Shown here piece by piece: positions 54,860 through 62,999 of a stretch of 64,000 nucleotides of DNA; within the stretch, counting starts at the first letter, position 1, and the number at the start of each line of letters is the position of its first letter. A model generated the notes under the pieces. That model saw only the letters and a list, made by a program, of their open reading frames with translations, did not search any database and had not been told where the DNA came from. Made by a program: the position numbers and the translations under genes. The stretch is from an uncultured Shimia sp. (lineage in GTDB: Bacteria > Pseudomonadota > Alphaproteobacteria > Rhodobacterales > Rhodobacteraceae): assembly GCF_947493595.1 (NCBI RefSeq), contig NZ_CANLRL010000007.1:124001-188000 (forward strand), read 5' to 3'.

Positions 54860-55006
54860 ATGTCCAAGAGCATCAAGACATTCCTCGCGATCGGCCTCGT
54901 GGCCATCGTGGCAGCCTGTGGTCAAGACGAGCCGCTGGAAGAATATGTTGTGGTCGACCCAGAGCCGATCTCTTCTGAGCCAACTTACACTGGCAAATAC
55001 AAGTAA
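54860..55006 (+). CDS. Small lipoprotein (48 aa)
   Basis: A short gene starting ATG at 54860 and ending TAA at 55004-55006. The product has a basic start (SKSIK), a hydrophobic core (FLAIGLVAIV) and a lipobox VAAC with Cys20. The remaining 28 residues are acidic and end in YTGKYK. GGAG lies 7 bases before the ATG. It would be lipid-modified and held in a membrane. Function unknown. A palindromic hairpin, ACAGGCCGC/GCGGCCTGT (55028-55045), lies just after it. Confidence 0.75.
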   Translation: MSKSIKTFLAIGLVAIVAACGQDEPLEEYVVVDPEPISSEPTYTGKYK

Positions 55007-55087
55007 GGCGTTACGCCTGACAGGTGGACAGGCCGCGCGGCCTGTTCACACCCGCGCCACCCCCTCTCAGATCCGGAGGGCCGTGGC

Positions 55088-55444
55088 ATGATCAAGCATC
55101 GCGGGTTCCCCGGACGTCTTCCGGGATCGGATTTCCAATTCACCATTCGTCGCGCCAACCCCAAAGGTGTCACGCCGATCACCCGGCGTGAGCGGTTCAA
55201 AGACCGTCGTCCGCCGGATCGTCGCGCGGATGCGGCCTTTATGCAGGCACTTTGGGAGCATTTTGGCGACCAGCCGTTTGAGCGGGGCAATTTGGATGCT
55301 GGCCGTTTGAGTTGGCTGTTTGGCCGTGAAGTTGTCGCGGTTGAAGAGGATTTTGACCCCGAGGATTATGAGGCGCTGCTGGTCATTGACGAAGCTGTGG
55401 CGCGGATTTCATTCCCGGACGCATTTGAAGGTGATTGGGCGTAA
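55088..55444 (+). CDS. Hypothetical protein in the pcc cluster (118 aa)
   Basis: A soluble 118-residue protein, not recognised. The N-terminal half is basic (RRANPKGVTPITRRERFKDRRPPDRR); the C-terminal half is acidic with AVEEDFDPEDYEALLVIDEAVARI. The strong charge split suggests a nucleic-acid or partner-binding N-terminus. It is the last gene before the terminator at 55608-55648, and its codon use matches its neighbours. Confidence 0.7.
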   Translation: MIKHRGFPGRLPGSDFQFTIRRANPKGVTPITRRERFKDRRPPDRRADAAFMQALWEHFGDQPFERGNLDAGRLSWLFGREVVAVEEDFDPEDYEALLVIDEAVARISFPDAFEGDWA

Positions 55445-55757
55445 TGTTGCCGATGCCACGACATAATGGGCAAGCCATTGCCCAAAGCGGAAAGGAGGCA
55501 AAATTGCCCCTGTTTTCCGTGGTTTGCCGTGGCAAGGTCACTGTCATGGAGCGAGGCGTTGTCGCGCATTGCTCCTGTAACAGTGTATTCCGTTACCCTT
55601 CCCCTTTCGGGTGGTCCTGTGTTGTCCCTTCAGGATCACCCGTTTTTTCTGCGGCGCTTGCGTGTCGCGTGAAATCGGGTGAGATTGTGGGCACACTCAC
55701 AGCACAGGCGGACATAAGATCCGCCAACAGACCCGTCACGGGAAGAGGCACATACAC
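55445..55757 (+). other. Intergenic stretch holding an internal terminator and probable start of the pccA unit
   Basis: 313 bases without a supported gene. It contains the terminator at 55608-55648; the ~110 bases after it should hold a promoter for the small lipoprotein and pccA, but no good -35/-10 pair stands out and no TTTGC repeat is present. Confidence 0.55.
55608..55648 (+). terminator. Intrinsic terminator inside the pcc cluster
   Basis: An 11-bp stem with one wobble (CGGGTGGTCCT 55608-55618, AGGATCACCCG 55632-55642, 13-base loop) is followed directly by six T (55643-55648). It ends the run of genes that starts at pccB. Confidence 0.9.
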
Positions 55758-55958
55758 ATGCGTATCACAGCAGCAGTTTCCATCATTGCGCTCCTTGGGC
55801 TTTCGGCGTGCGGTCGGACCATGGGCGAGCAAGCGCTTATCGGCGCGGGTGCCGGCACCGTGGCGGCAGCGGCCGTTGGCGGCAGCCTGGCAGCTGGCGC
55901 GATTGTCGGCGGCGCGGCCAACACGATCTATTGTCAAGAATTCGCCACCAGCTGCTGA
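55758..55958 (+). CDS. Small glycine-zipper lipoprotein (66 aa)
   Basis: Signal RITAAVSIIALLGLSAC with lipobox LSAC and lipidated Cys18, then a Gly/Ala-rich membrane-like stretch (about 28-56: IGAGAGTVAAAAVGG and AGAIVGGAA) and a short tail with two Cys. Such glycine-zipper lipoproteins sit in the outer or inner membrane. Function unknown. AAGAGGC precedes the ATG. It is the first gene after the terminator and is followed by pccA after 155 bases. Confidence 0.78.
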   Translation: MRITAAVSIIALLGLSACGRTMGEQALIGAGAGTVAAAAVGGSLAAGAIVGGAANTIYCQEFATSC

Positions 55959-56113
55959 GCGCCACAGCGCGCCGCAGGGTGATTTGAATTGTCCGGCTGA
56001 GCTTCAGCCGGTTCCGAACCCAAAGCCATCGACGTGCGTAAGCGCGGCGGTGGCTTTTTTGTTGCCTATGCAAGCTGCCGTCGCGGCTCGCGAAGACCAA
56101 GAAGGACGATAAG

Positions 56114-58144
56114 ATGTTCGACAAGATCCTGATTGCCAACCGGGGCGAAATTGCCTGCCGTGTGATCAAGTCTGCCCAGAAAATGGGTATCAAGACTGTG
56201 GCGATTTACTCCGACGCCGACAAGCAGGCGCTGCATGTGCAGATGGCAGATGAAGCCATTCACATCGGCCCGCCGCCAGCGAACCAGTCTTACATCGTGA
56301 TCGACAAGGTTATGGACGCCATCAAACAATCCGGCGCGCAGGCGGTGCATCCGGGGTATGGCTTCTTGTCCGAGAACGCCAAGTTTGCTGAGGCATTGGC
56401 CGCCGCTGGTGTGGCATTTGTGGGCCCGCCTAAAGGTGCCATCGAAAAAATGGGGGACAAAATCACCTCCAAGAAAATCGCGCAAGACGCCAATGTGTCC
56501 ACCGTACCGGGTTATATGGGCCTGATCGAAGATGCGGATGAGGCTGTAAAGATTTCTAACGAGATTGGTTATCCGGTGATGATCAAGGCCTCCGCCGGTG
56601 GCGGTGGTAAAGGCATGCGGATTGCCTGGAACGATCAGGAAGCACGCGAGGGTTTCCAATCGTCCAAAAACGAAGCGGCCAACAGCTTTGGCGATGATCG
56701 TATTTTCATCGAGAAGTTCGTGACCCAGCCGCGTCACATTGAAATTCAGGTGTTGTGTGACGCCCATGGCAACGGCGTGTATCTGGGTGAGCGCGAGTGT
56801 TCGATCCAGCGCCGGAACCAGAAGGTTGTCGAGGAAGCGCCAAGCCCGTTTTTGGATGAAGCCACCCGCAAAGCGATGGGCGAGCAGTCTGTCGCGCTGG
56901 CCAAAGCGGTGGGCTATGCCTCTGCCGGGACCGTAGAATTCATCGTTGATGGCGACAAAAACTTCTACTTCCTGGAGATGAACACCCGTTTGCAGGTGGA
57001 ACACCCTGTGACCGAGTTGATCACCGGTGTGGATCTTGTGGAGCAGATGATCCGTGTGGCCAATGGTGAGCCGCTGAGCATCACGCAAGATGACGTGAAG
57101 CTGCAGGGTTGGGCGATTGAGAACCGTCTTTATGCGGAAGACCCTTATCGGAACTTCCTGCCGTCGATTGGCCGTTTGACCCGCTATCGTCCGCCAGCCG
57201 AGACCAAAGCCTACACCCCTGGCACCGCGCCGGGTGAAGCGGGCGATGTGGTCGTGCGCAATGACACCGGCGTCTATGAAGGCGGCGAGATCAGCATGTA
57301 TTATGACCCGATGATTGCCAAGCTCTGCACCTGGGCGCCCACCCGTGACAAAGCCATTGAAGCGATGCGCGTGGCGTTGGACAGCTTTGAGGTCGAGGGT
57401 ATTGGTCACAACCTGCCATTCCTGAGCGCGGTGATGGATCACCCGATCTTTGAGAAAGGTGACATGACCACGGCCTTTATCGAAGAGCAGTATCCGGACG
57501 GTTTTGAAGGTGTGGATCTGCCGGAAGACCAACTGAAGCGTGTGGCTGCTGCGGCGGCTGCGATGTACCGCGTGGCGGAAATCCGACGCACCCGCGTGTC
57601 GGGCCGGATGGACAACCACGAGCGTCGTGTTGGCAAAAAGTGGGTTGTGAGCGCACAAGGTCAGGATTTTGCCGTGAAGGTGAAGGCTGACAAGAAAGGC
57701 TCCACCATCAAGTTTGAGGATGGCAGCAAGCTGCGCGTGTCCTCTGACTGGACGCCGGGGGATCAACTGGCCACTTTGAAAGTTGGCGGTGAGAAGCTGG
57801 TGCTGAAGGTGGGCAAGGTGCCAAGCGGCTTCCGTCTGCGTACGCGTGGAGCGGATATGGTTGTGAATGTGCGCACGCCACGTCAGGCGGAGTTGGCCAA
57901 GCTGATGCCAGAAAAGATTGCGCCGGATACCTCCAAGCTGTTGCTGTGCCCAATGCCGGGTCTGATCGTGAAGGTCGACGTGGAAGTGGGCGACGAGGTG
58001 CAGGAAGGCCAGGCGCTGTGCACCGTGGAAGCCATGAAGATGGAAAACATCCTGCGGGCGGAGAAAACCACCGTGGTCACAAAGATCAACGCGGCGGCGG
58101 GTGACAGCCTCGCGGTGGACGATGTGATCATGGAGTTTGAATAA
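56114..58144 (+). CDS. pccA: Propionyl-CoA carboxylase alpha subunit (biotin carboxylase/BCCP)
   Basis: A 676-residue protein starting MFDKILIANRGEIACRVI. The biotin carboxylase domain (1-450) has KASAGGGGKGMRI for ATP, RHIEIQVL, ERECSIQRRNQK and EMNTRLQVEHPVTE. A BT linker domain follows and the C-terminal biotinyl domain carries EAMKMEN with the biotin Lys at about 642. It carboxylates its biotin with bicarbonate and ATP and hands CO2 to PccB. AAGGACGATAAG precedes the ATG. It probably forms a transcript separate from pccB. Confidence 0.96.
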   Translation: MFDKILIANRGEIACRVIKSAQKMGIKTVAIYSDADKQALHVQMADEAIHIGPPPANQSYIVIDKVMDAIKQSGAQAVHPGYGFLSENAKFAEALAAAGVAFVGPPKGAIEKMGDKITSKKIAQDANVSTVPGYMGLIEDADEAVKISNEIGYPVMIKASAGGGGKGMRIAWNDQEAREGFQSSKNEAANSFGDDRIFIEKFVTQPRHIEIQVLCDAHGNGVYLGERECSIQRRNQKVVEEAPSPFLDEATRKAMGEQSVALAKAVGYASAGTVEFIVDGDKNFYFLEMNTRLQVEHPVTELITGVDLVEQMIRVANGEPLSITQDDVKLQGWAIENRLYAEDPYRNFLPSIGRLTRYRPPAETKAYTPGTAPGEAGDVVVRNDTGVYEGGEISMYYDPMIAKLCTWAPTRDKAIEAMRVALDSFEVEGIGHNLPFLSAVMDHPIFEKGDMTTAFIEEQYPDGFEGVDLPEDQLKRVAAAAAAMYRVAEIRRTRVSGRMDNHERRVGKKWVVSAQGQDFAVKVKADKKGSTIKFEDGSKLRVSSDWTPGDQLATLKVGGEKLVLKVGKVPSGFRLRTRGADMVVNVRTPRQAELAKLMPEKIAPDTSKLLLCPMPGLIVKVDVEVGDEVQEGQALCTVEAMKMENILRAEKTTVVTKINAAAGDSLAVDDVIMEFE

Positions 58145-58160
58145 CGCCTGACACGTAGTC

Positions 58161-58179
58161 GCCCGGCCGTTGGCCGGGC
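58161..58179 (+). other. Stem-loop after pccA
   Basis: GCCCGGCC-GTT-GGCCGGGC, a perfect 8-bp stem 16 bases after the pccA stop. No T-run, but a GC-rich region with further inverted repeats (GGGCAGCCC near 58176, GGGCTGCCC near 58230) follows. Likely ends or protects the pccA message. Confidence 0.6.
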
Positions 58180-58254
58180 AGCCCCCGACCTCTCGAATGG
58201 GCGGGGGCATTCCTCCCACCCGCGGCCGTGGGCTGCCCCGAAATGGTATTTGCC

Positions 58255-59169
58255 ATGCCTGATAGCAAGCTAGCCATCTCCCGAATGACAAACATCGGCC
58301 CGTTTGAGGTTGGTCGCTTGGCTTATGGCTGTTGGCGGTTTTCCGGCAGCGCGGTTGCGGATGCGACGGCGAAAATTGAGGCGGCTTTGCAAATTGGCGC
58401 CAATCTGGTCGACACGGCTGCCATTTACGGTTTTGGCGCAGAAGGTTTTGGCGGGGCTGAAGCGGTTTTAGGCGAGGTGTATGCCGGGCAAAAGGGGCTG
58501 CGGGAGAAAACCGTGCTGGTTACCAAAGCGGGCATTCACCCACCTGTGCCCTACGACAGCCGCGCGTCCACCCTGATTGCGAGTTGCGAGGGCTCACTCG
58601 CGCGGCTCAAAACCGATGTGATCGACGTGTTTTTGGTCCATCGGCCAGACCTTCTGGCCTCTTATGACGAGGTGGCGGAGGCGTTGACGCAGTTGCGGGC
58701 GGCGGGAAAGATCAGAGAAGCCGGTGTGAGCAATTTTAGCCACACCCAGATCCGGGCGTTGCAGAGCAAGTTGGATTTTGCGCTGGTGGCCAATCAGCCG
58801 GAGTTTTCACCCCTGGCCATCGCGCCGTTGGAAGACGGCATATTGGACATCGCACAGGAGTTGGGCCTAGCCATTATGGCCTGGTCACCGCTGGGAGGCG
58901 GGCGTTTGACCGCAACCCATCAGCCGGAAGCGGGCACGCAGGAGGCGCGGGTGTTGTCGGCGCTGGATGGCATTGCCACACGTGACGGCGTGGGGGTCGA
59001 CCATGTGGCGCTGGCCTGGGTGTTGGCACATCCGGCGGTGAGCATGGCGTTGATTGGCACACAGAATGTGGAACGGATCAAAGACAGTGCCAAAGCCTTT
59101 GATGTGACGTTGAGCCGTCAGGATTGGTATGACGTGCTGGTGGCGGCGCGTGGGGTGGCGATGCCGTGA
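58255..59169 (+). CDS. Aldo/keto reductase
   Basis: A 304-residue TIM-barrel oxidoreductase. NLVDTAAIYGFG carries the catalytic Asp and Tyr, VLVTKAGIHP the Lys; VFLVHRPD has the catalytic-site His; AGVSNFSHTQIRAL and MALIGTQNVERI are cofactor-site blocks. It is close to YdhF/YcsN-type reductases, using NADPH. Substrate unknown. Several in-frame ATGs lie near the start (58228, 58243, 58255); none has a clear ribosome site, and 58255 is a compromise. Confidence 0.85.
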   Translation: MPDSKLAISRMTNIGPFEVGRLAYGCWRFSGSAVADATAKIEAALQIGANLVDTAAIYGFGAEGFGGAEAVLGEVYAGQKGLREKTVLVTKAGIHPPVPYDSRASTLIASCEGSLARLKTDVIDVFLVHRPDLLASYDEVAEALTQLRAAGKIREAGVSNFSHTQIRALQSKLDFALVANQPEFSPLAIAPLEDGILDIAQELGLAIMAWSPLGGGRLTATHQPEAGTQEARVLSALDGIATRDGVGVDHVALAWVLAHPAVSMALIGTQNVERIKDSAKAFDVTLSRQDWYDVLVAARGVAMP

Positions 59170-59206
59170 TTTTCCGCGGGCGTCATATCCCAGTTGGCGC
59201 CGTTGC

Positions 59207-59692
59207 TTATGGTTGGCGACGGTCGCGAATTTCCTGTTGGCGCAGGGGGTTTTTGTCGATGGAGGCCGAGATTTCACGCACCGTCCAAGGCTCGGGTTTG
59301 CGCAGGTATACAATGCCGTCTTTGCCCACCAAAGCCATCATGAATCCACGGGGACGCAGCCGTTTGCGCAAGGCGGATTTGGCGGCGGGATCGGTGTCTG
59401 TGAGCACCACCACATCGCGCTCGATCAGCTCTTCGGGGAAGGCTTTGAGCAGCTCAATTTGTTTGATGTACCTTGGATCGCGTGGTGTGTCTGCAAAGAC
59501 CACAAACACGCGGTTTAGCCAGAGGTATTCCTCCAGTTGGGCATTGAGGCCAGATTGTATTAATTTCGGTGCATTTTCTGCCACGGTTTCCGCAGTGGCG
59601 GGGGCGTCTTCTGAGGGGGATTCAGTGGCTTGCGCGGCGGCGCCGGAAGCGGCCAGAAAACCTGTCAGAACAAAGGCTAAGCGGTGGGTCAT
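59207..59692 (-). CDS. DUF4174 exported protein
   Basis: A 161-residue protein with signal peptide THRLAFVLTGFLAASGAAAQ. The mature domain has EEYLWLNRVFVVFADTPRDPRYIKQ, IERDVVVLTDTD, GFMMALVGKDGIVYLRKPEPW and an Arg-rich end, which is the DUF4174 pattern, a thioredoxin-like fold without the Cys pair. Function unknown; periplasmic. AGGAGAG precedes the ATG at 59692. It is transcribed against its neighbours. Confidence 0.82.
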   Translation of the reverse strand: MTHRLAFVLTGFLAASGAAAQATESPSEDAPATAETVAENAPKLIQSGLNAQLEEYLWLNRVFVVFADTPRDPRYIKQIELLKAFPEELIERDVVVLTDTDPAAKSALRKRLRPRGFMMALVGKDGIVYLRKPEPWTVREISASIDKNPLRQQEIRDRRQP

Positions 59693-59869
59693 CGTCTCTC
59701 CTGTTGAGACCAATATAGGGGGTGTTTCTGGCAATACGAACCCCTTTGGTAAAGTCGGTCAAATTTTAACGCCGATTAACAGCATTTCCATGGGTGATGC
59801 GGCATGATGGTGGCCCTTGTATATCCGGCCAGCCTTGAGGGTGTGGCCCTCAAAAAGGTGCGCAAAGCC

Positions 59870-60763
59870 ATGGATGTCATCCTACATGTCGGGGCCCATC
59901 TGAGCGGGGTGTCCACGCTCGCCAGCTATCTCAACCGCAACCGCCGTCCGCTTGAAGCCCGTGGCCTCAAGATCTGGACACCGGAGGTCACCCGCAAAGG
60001 CCTGTTTGATGGGCTGACACTGAAGTCCGGTCTGGATGGTGTGGCGCGGCGTCGGGCGCGGGGAGCCGGACGGGTGCAGCTGCGGTGTGCCATGTTGGAG
60101 CGCCAGCGTGTGCGCGAGCTGTTGGTGCTGGAGCCGCAGATGCTTGGTACAATGGACAGCAACGTCGCCAGCGAGCGGCTATATCCGGCGGCAGGAGAGC
60201 GCGTGGCGCGGATGGTGCATGCCTTTGGCGGGCGTGTGAAGCGGGTGGTGCTGGGCATGCGCGCCTTGGAAGACTACTGGGGCGGGGCCATGGCGCATGC
60301 GCTTCAGATGGGGGCGGATGTGCCGAGTGAGGCGACAATGGACCGGCTGGTCACGCAGCCACGCAGCTGGCGCAAGGTGGTGCAGGATGTGGCCTGTGCG
60401 GCGCCGGATGCGGAGATTTTGGTGCTGCCCTATGAGCGGCTGGGTGAGCAGCCTGCGCGGGTTGTGGAATATGCGGTCAGCGGGCGGTTTGGCGCGCCAA
60501 CCAATTTCCGTGTCAGCGGCTTGTCACACGTGCCGGAGTTGCCAGAGTTGCGCGAGGTTCTGTCGGATCGTGGGTTGGACCCTAAAAGCCTGCCCGAAGG
60601 CACCGAGCGCTGGCATCCGTTCAGCGCGTTTCAGGTTGATATTTTACGCGAGATTTACGTTGAGGATCTGGCCTGGCTGCGTGCCGGGGCGGATGGTTTG
60701 GCGTTTCTCATCGAAGAAAACGGGACCAGCACGGCGCGACATGCCGGGCGTTTTGGTCCCTAA
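59870..60763 (+). CDS. Sulfotransferase-like protein with degenerate P-loop
   Basis: A 297-residue protein. The opening ILHVGAHLSGVSTLASYLNRNR sits where sulfotransferases have H-x-G-x-H-K-T-G-T-T-x-L for the PAPS 5'-phosphosulfate; here the Lys-Thr-Gly core reads LSGVST, so the Lys is lost. RVKRVVLGMRALEDYWG resembles the 3'-phosphate motif (R...S). ILVLPYERLGEQP is also family-like. Catalysis is therefore doubtful. It lies 24 bases upstream of mcm and is probably in its transcript. The ATG at 59870 was chosen at the fold start; 59804 is an alternative. Confidence 0.65.
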   Translation: MDVILHVGAHLSGVSTLASYLNRNRRPLEARGLKIWTPEVTRKGLFDGLTLKSGLDGVARRRARGAGRVQLRCAMLERQRVRELLVLEPQMLGTMDSNVASERLYPAAGERVARMVHAFGGRVKRVVLGMRALEDYWGGAMAHALQMGADVPSEATMDRLVTQPRSWRKVVQDVACAAPDAEILVLPYERLGEQPARVVEYAVSGRFGAPTNFRVSGLSHVPELPELREVLSDRGLDPKSLPEGTERWHPFSAFQVDILREIYVEDLAWLRAGADGLAFLIEENGTSTARHAGRFGP

Positions 60764-60787
60764 AGAACACAGACGAGGATGACACCA

Positions 60788-62914
60788 ATGACGGACACCA
60801 AGAAATGGGCCGAACTGGCAGAGAAAGAGCTGCGCGGAAAGCCGCTTGAGGATCTGACGTGGAAGACGCTGGAAGGCATCGACGTCAAGCCGCTCTACAC
60901 GGCGGAAGACACCGAGGGGCTTGACCACATGGGCTCCATGCCCGGGTTTGGCCCATTCACTCGCGGACCCAAAGCCACCATGTATGCGGGCCGTCCGTGG
61001 ACCATCCGGCAGTATGCGGGCTTCTCCACCGCAGAAGAATCCAACGCGTTCTACCGCCGCAACCTGGCCGCCGGTCAGCAGGGTGTCTCCGTGGCCTTCG
61101 ACCTGGCGACACACCGTGGCTATGACAGCGACCACGAGCGTGTGGTCGGCGACGTTGGCAAGGCCGGTGTGGCGATTGACTCCGTTGAGGACATGAAGAT
61201 CCTTTTTGACGGCATTCCGCTGGACAAGGTTTCGGTGTCGATGACCATGAACGGCGCGGTGATCCCGATTTTGGCGAACTTCATTGTGGCTGGCGAAGAG
61301 CAGGGCCATGACAAGAGCCTGCTGGCGGGCACCATCCAGAACGACATTCTGAAAGAGTTCATGGTGCGCAACACCTATATCTATCCGCCTGAGCCGTCGA
61401 TGCGGATCATTTCGGATATCATTGAGTACACCTCCAACGAGATGCCGAAGTTCAACAGCATTTCGATCTCCGGCTATCACATGCAGGAAGCGGGCGCGAA
61501 CCTTGTGCAGGAGCTGGCCTATACGCTTGCGGATGGGCGCGAATATGTGCGCGCGGCGATGAACGCGGGCATGGACGTGGACAAGTTTGCCGGGCGTCTG
61601 AGCTTCTTCTTTGCTATTGGCATGAACTTCTTCATGGAAGCGGCGAAGCTGCGCGCGGCACGGACATTGTGGCATCGGGTGATGACCGAGTTTGGCGCCA
61701 AGAACGAGCGCTCTAAGATGTTGCGCACCCATTGTCAGACCTCTGGCGTGAGCTTGCAGGAGCAGGACCCGTATAACAACGTGATCCGGACGGCCTATGA
61801 GGCGATGTCTGCGGTTCTGGGGGGCACACAGTCGCTGCACACCAATGCGCTGGACGAGGCGATTGCGCTGCCAACGGATTTCTCGGCCCGGATTGCGCGG
61901 AACACACAGCTGATCCTGCAGGAAGAAACCGGGGTGACCAATGTGGTCGACCCATTGGCGGGTTCCTACTATGTTGAGGCGCTGACCGATGACCTGATCC
62001 AGAAGGCTTGGGCGCTTATGGAAGAGGTTGAGGAAATGGGCGGCATGACCAAGGCCGTGGCCTCCGGCATGCCGAAGCTGCGCATTGAAGAGAGCGCGGC
62101 GACCCGTCAGGCGATGATCGACAAAGGTGACGAAGTCATTGTTGGCGTGAACAAATACCGCAAAGACAACGAAGATCCGATCGACATTTTGGACGTGGAC
62201 AACGTGGCGGTGCGGGAAAGCCAGGTGGCGCGTTTGGCGCAGATCCGCGCGGATCGCGATAGCGCGGTCTGTGAGGCGGCCTTGGCGAACCTGACCAAAG
62301 TGGCGAAAGAAGGCGGCAACCTGTTGGCGGCGGCTGTGGAAGCGGCGCGGGCGCGTGCCTCGGTAGGAGAAATCAGCATGGCAATGGAGAAGGAATTCGG
62401 CCGCCATCGGGCCGAGGTGAAGACATTGGCGGGTGTCTATGGCGCCGCGTATGAAGGCGACGAAGGCTTTGCGGCGATCCAGAAATCCATCGAGGATTTT
62501 GCCGAAGAGGAAGGCCGTCGTCCGCGTTTGTTGGTGGTGAAAATGGGCCAGGACGGACACGACCGGGGCGCGAAGGTGATTGCCACTGCCTTTGCCGACA
62601 TTGGGTTTGACGTCGATGTAGGCCCGCTGTTCCAGACCCCGGAAGAGGCAGCGCAGGATGCGGTGGACAATGACGTGCATGTGGTGGGGATTTCTTCACA
62701 GGCGGCGGGTCACAAGACATTGGCCCCACAGCTGATCGAGGCGCTGAAAGGCAAAGACGCAGAAGACATCATTGTGATTTGTGGCGGGGTGATCCCGCAA
62801 CAGGACTATGAATTCCTGCAAAATGCTGGCGTGAAGGCGATCTTTGGGCCGGGCACCAATATTCCGGAAGCGGCGGAGAACATCCTTGGCCTGATCCGCG
62901 CGGCGCGGGCGTAA
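60788..62914 (+). CDS. mcmA: Methylmalonyl-CoA mutase
   Basis: A 708-residue homodimer-type mutase. The N-terminal barrel has [40 protein letters not shown] (split here for reading), [15 protein letters not shown] and the [19 protein letters not shown] block. The C-terminal cobalamin domain (about 575-705) has DGHDRG with the cobalt-ligand His and GGVIPQQDY. It turns (2R)-methylmalonyl-CoA into succinyl-CoA, completing the route from PccAB. The ATG at 60788 has GAGG nine bases upstream; the ATG at 60779 sits on that site. Confidence 0.96.
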   Translation: MTDTKKWAELAEKELRGKPLEDLTWKTLEGIDVKPLYTAEDTEGLDHMGSMPGFGPFTRGPKATMYAGRPWTIRQYAGFSTAEESNAFYRRNLAAGQQGVSVAFDLATHRGYDSDHERVVGDVGKAGVAIDSVEDMKILFDGIPLDKVSVSMTMNGAVIPILANFIVAGEEQGHDKSLLAGTIQNDILKEFMVRNTYIYPPEPSMRIISDIIEYTSNEMPKFNSISISGYHMQEAGANLVQELAYTLADGREYVRAAMNAGMDVDKFAGRLSFFFAIGMNFFMEAAKLRAARTLWHRVMTEFGAKNERSKMLRTHCQTSGVSLQEQDPYNNVIRTAYEAMSAVLGGTQSLHTNALDEAIALPTDFSARIARNTQLILQEETGVTNVVDPLAGSYYVEALTDDLIQKAWALMEEVEEMGGMTKAVASGMPKLRIEESAATRQAMIDKGDEVIVGVNKYRKDNEDPIDILDVDNVAVRESQVARLAQIRADRDSAVCEAALANLTKVAKEGGNLLAAAVEAARARASVGEISMAMEKEFGRHRAEVKTLAGVYGAAYEGDEGFAAIQKSIEDFAEEEGRRPRLLVVKMGQDGHDRGAKVIATAFADIGFDVDVGPLFQTPEEAAQDAVDNDVHVVGISSQAAGHKTLAPQLIEALKGKDAEDIIVICGGVIPQQDYEFLQNAGVKAIFGPGTNIPEAAENILGLIRAARA

Positions 62915-62919
62915 GCTGC

Positions 62920-62966
62920 TGGGGGCTGTCTGCCCCCAGACCCCCGAGGTTATTTGGGTCAAATGA
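62920..62966 (+). repeat. Dispersed intergenic hairpin element, copy 3 (short form)
   Basis: TGGGGGC-TGTCT-GCCCCCA then CCCCCGAGGTTATTTGGG and a CAAATGAAG tail, matching copies at 37591 and 43131 but lacking the middle palindrome and with three base changes in the GGGATATTTGGGG part. It lies 6 bases after the mcm stop. Confidence 0.7.
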
Positions 62967-62967
62967 A

Positions 62968-62991
62968 GGGGCGCGGATGCGTCCCTTTTTT
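62968..62991 (+). terminator. Intrinsic terminator of mcm
   Basis: GGGGCGC (62968-62974) and GCGTCCC (62979-62985) form a 7-bp stem with one wobble and a 4-base loop, followed by six T. It lies between the convergent ends of mcm and the histidine kinase gene. Confidence 0.85.
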
Positions 62992-62999
62992 GATGTCTG

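Noticed and set aside
54654..55091. Open frame of 145 codons after the DUF6497-like gene
   Set aside because: It overlaps the small lipoprotein gene in another frame, crosses two hairpins and its translation is Arg/Ser-rich with no fold-like pattern. The 48-aa lipoprotein has a ribosome site and lipobox and is preferred.
55435..56112. Open frame of 225 codons before pccA
   Set aside because: It runs through a strong terminator and encloses the glycine-zipper lipoprotein in a different frame. The translation is low-complexity and has no family features.
56066..58291. Long antisense frames under pccA, mcm, betA and pccB
   Set aside because: They are His/Arg-rich mirror frames caused by GC-rich third positions in well-supported genes on the other strand and have no ribosome sites.
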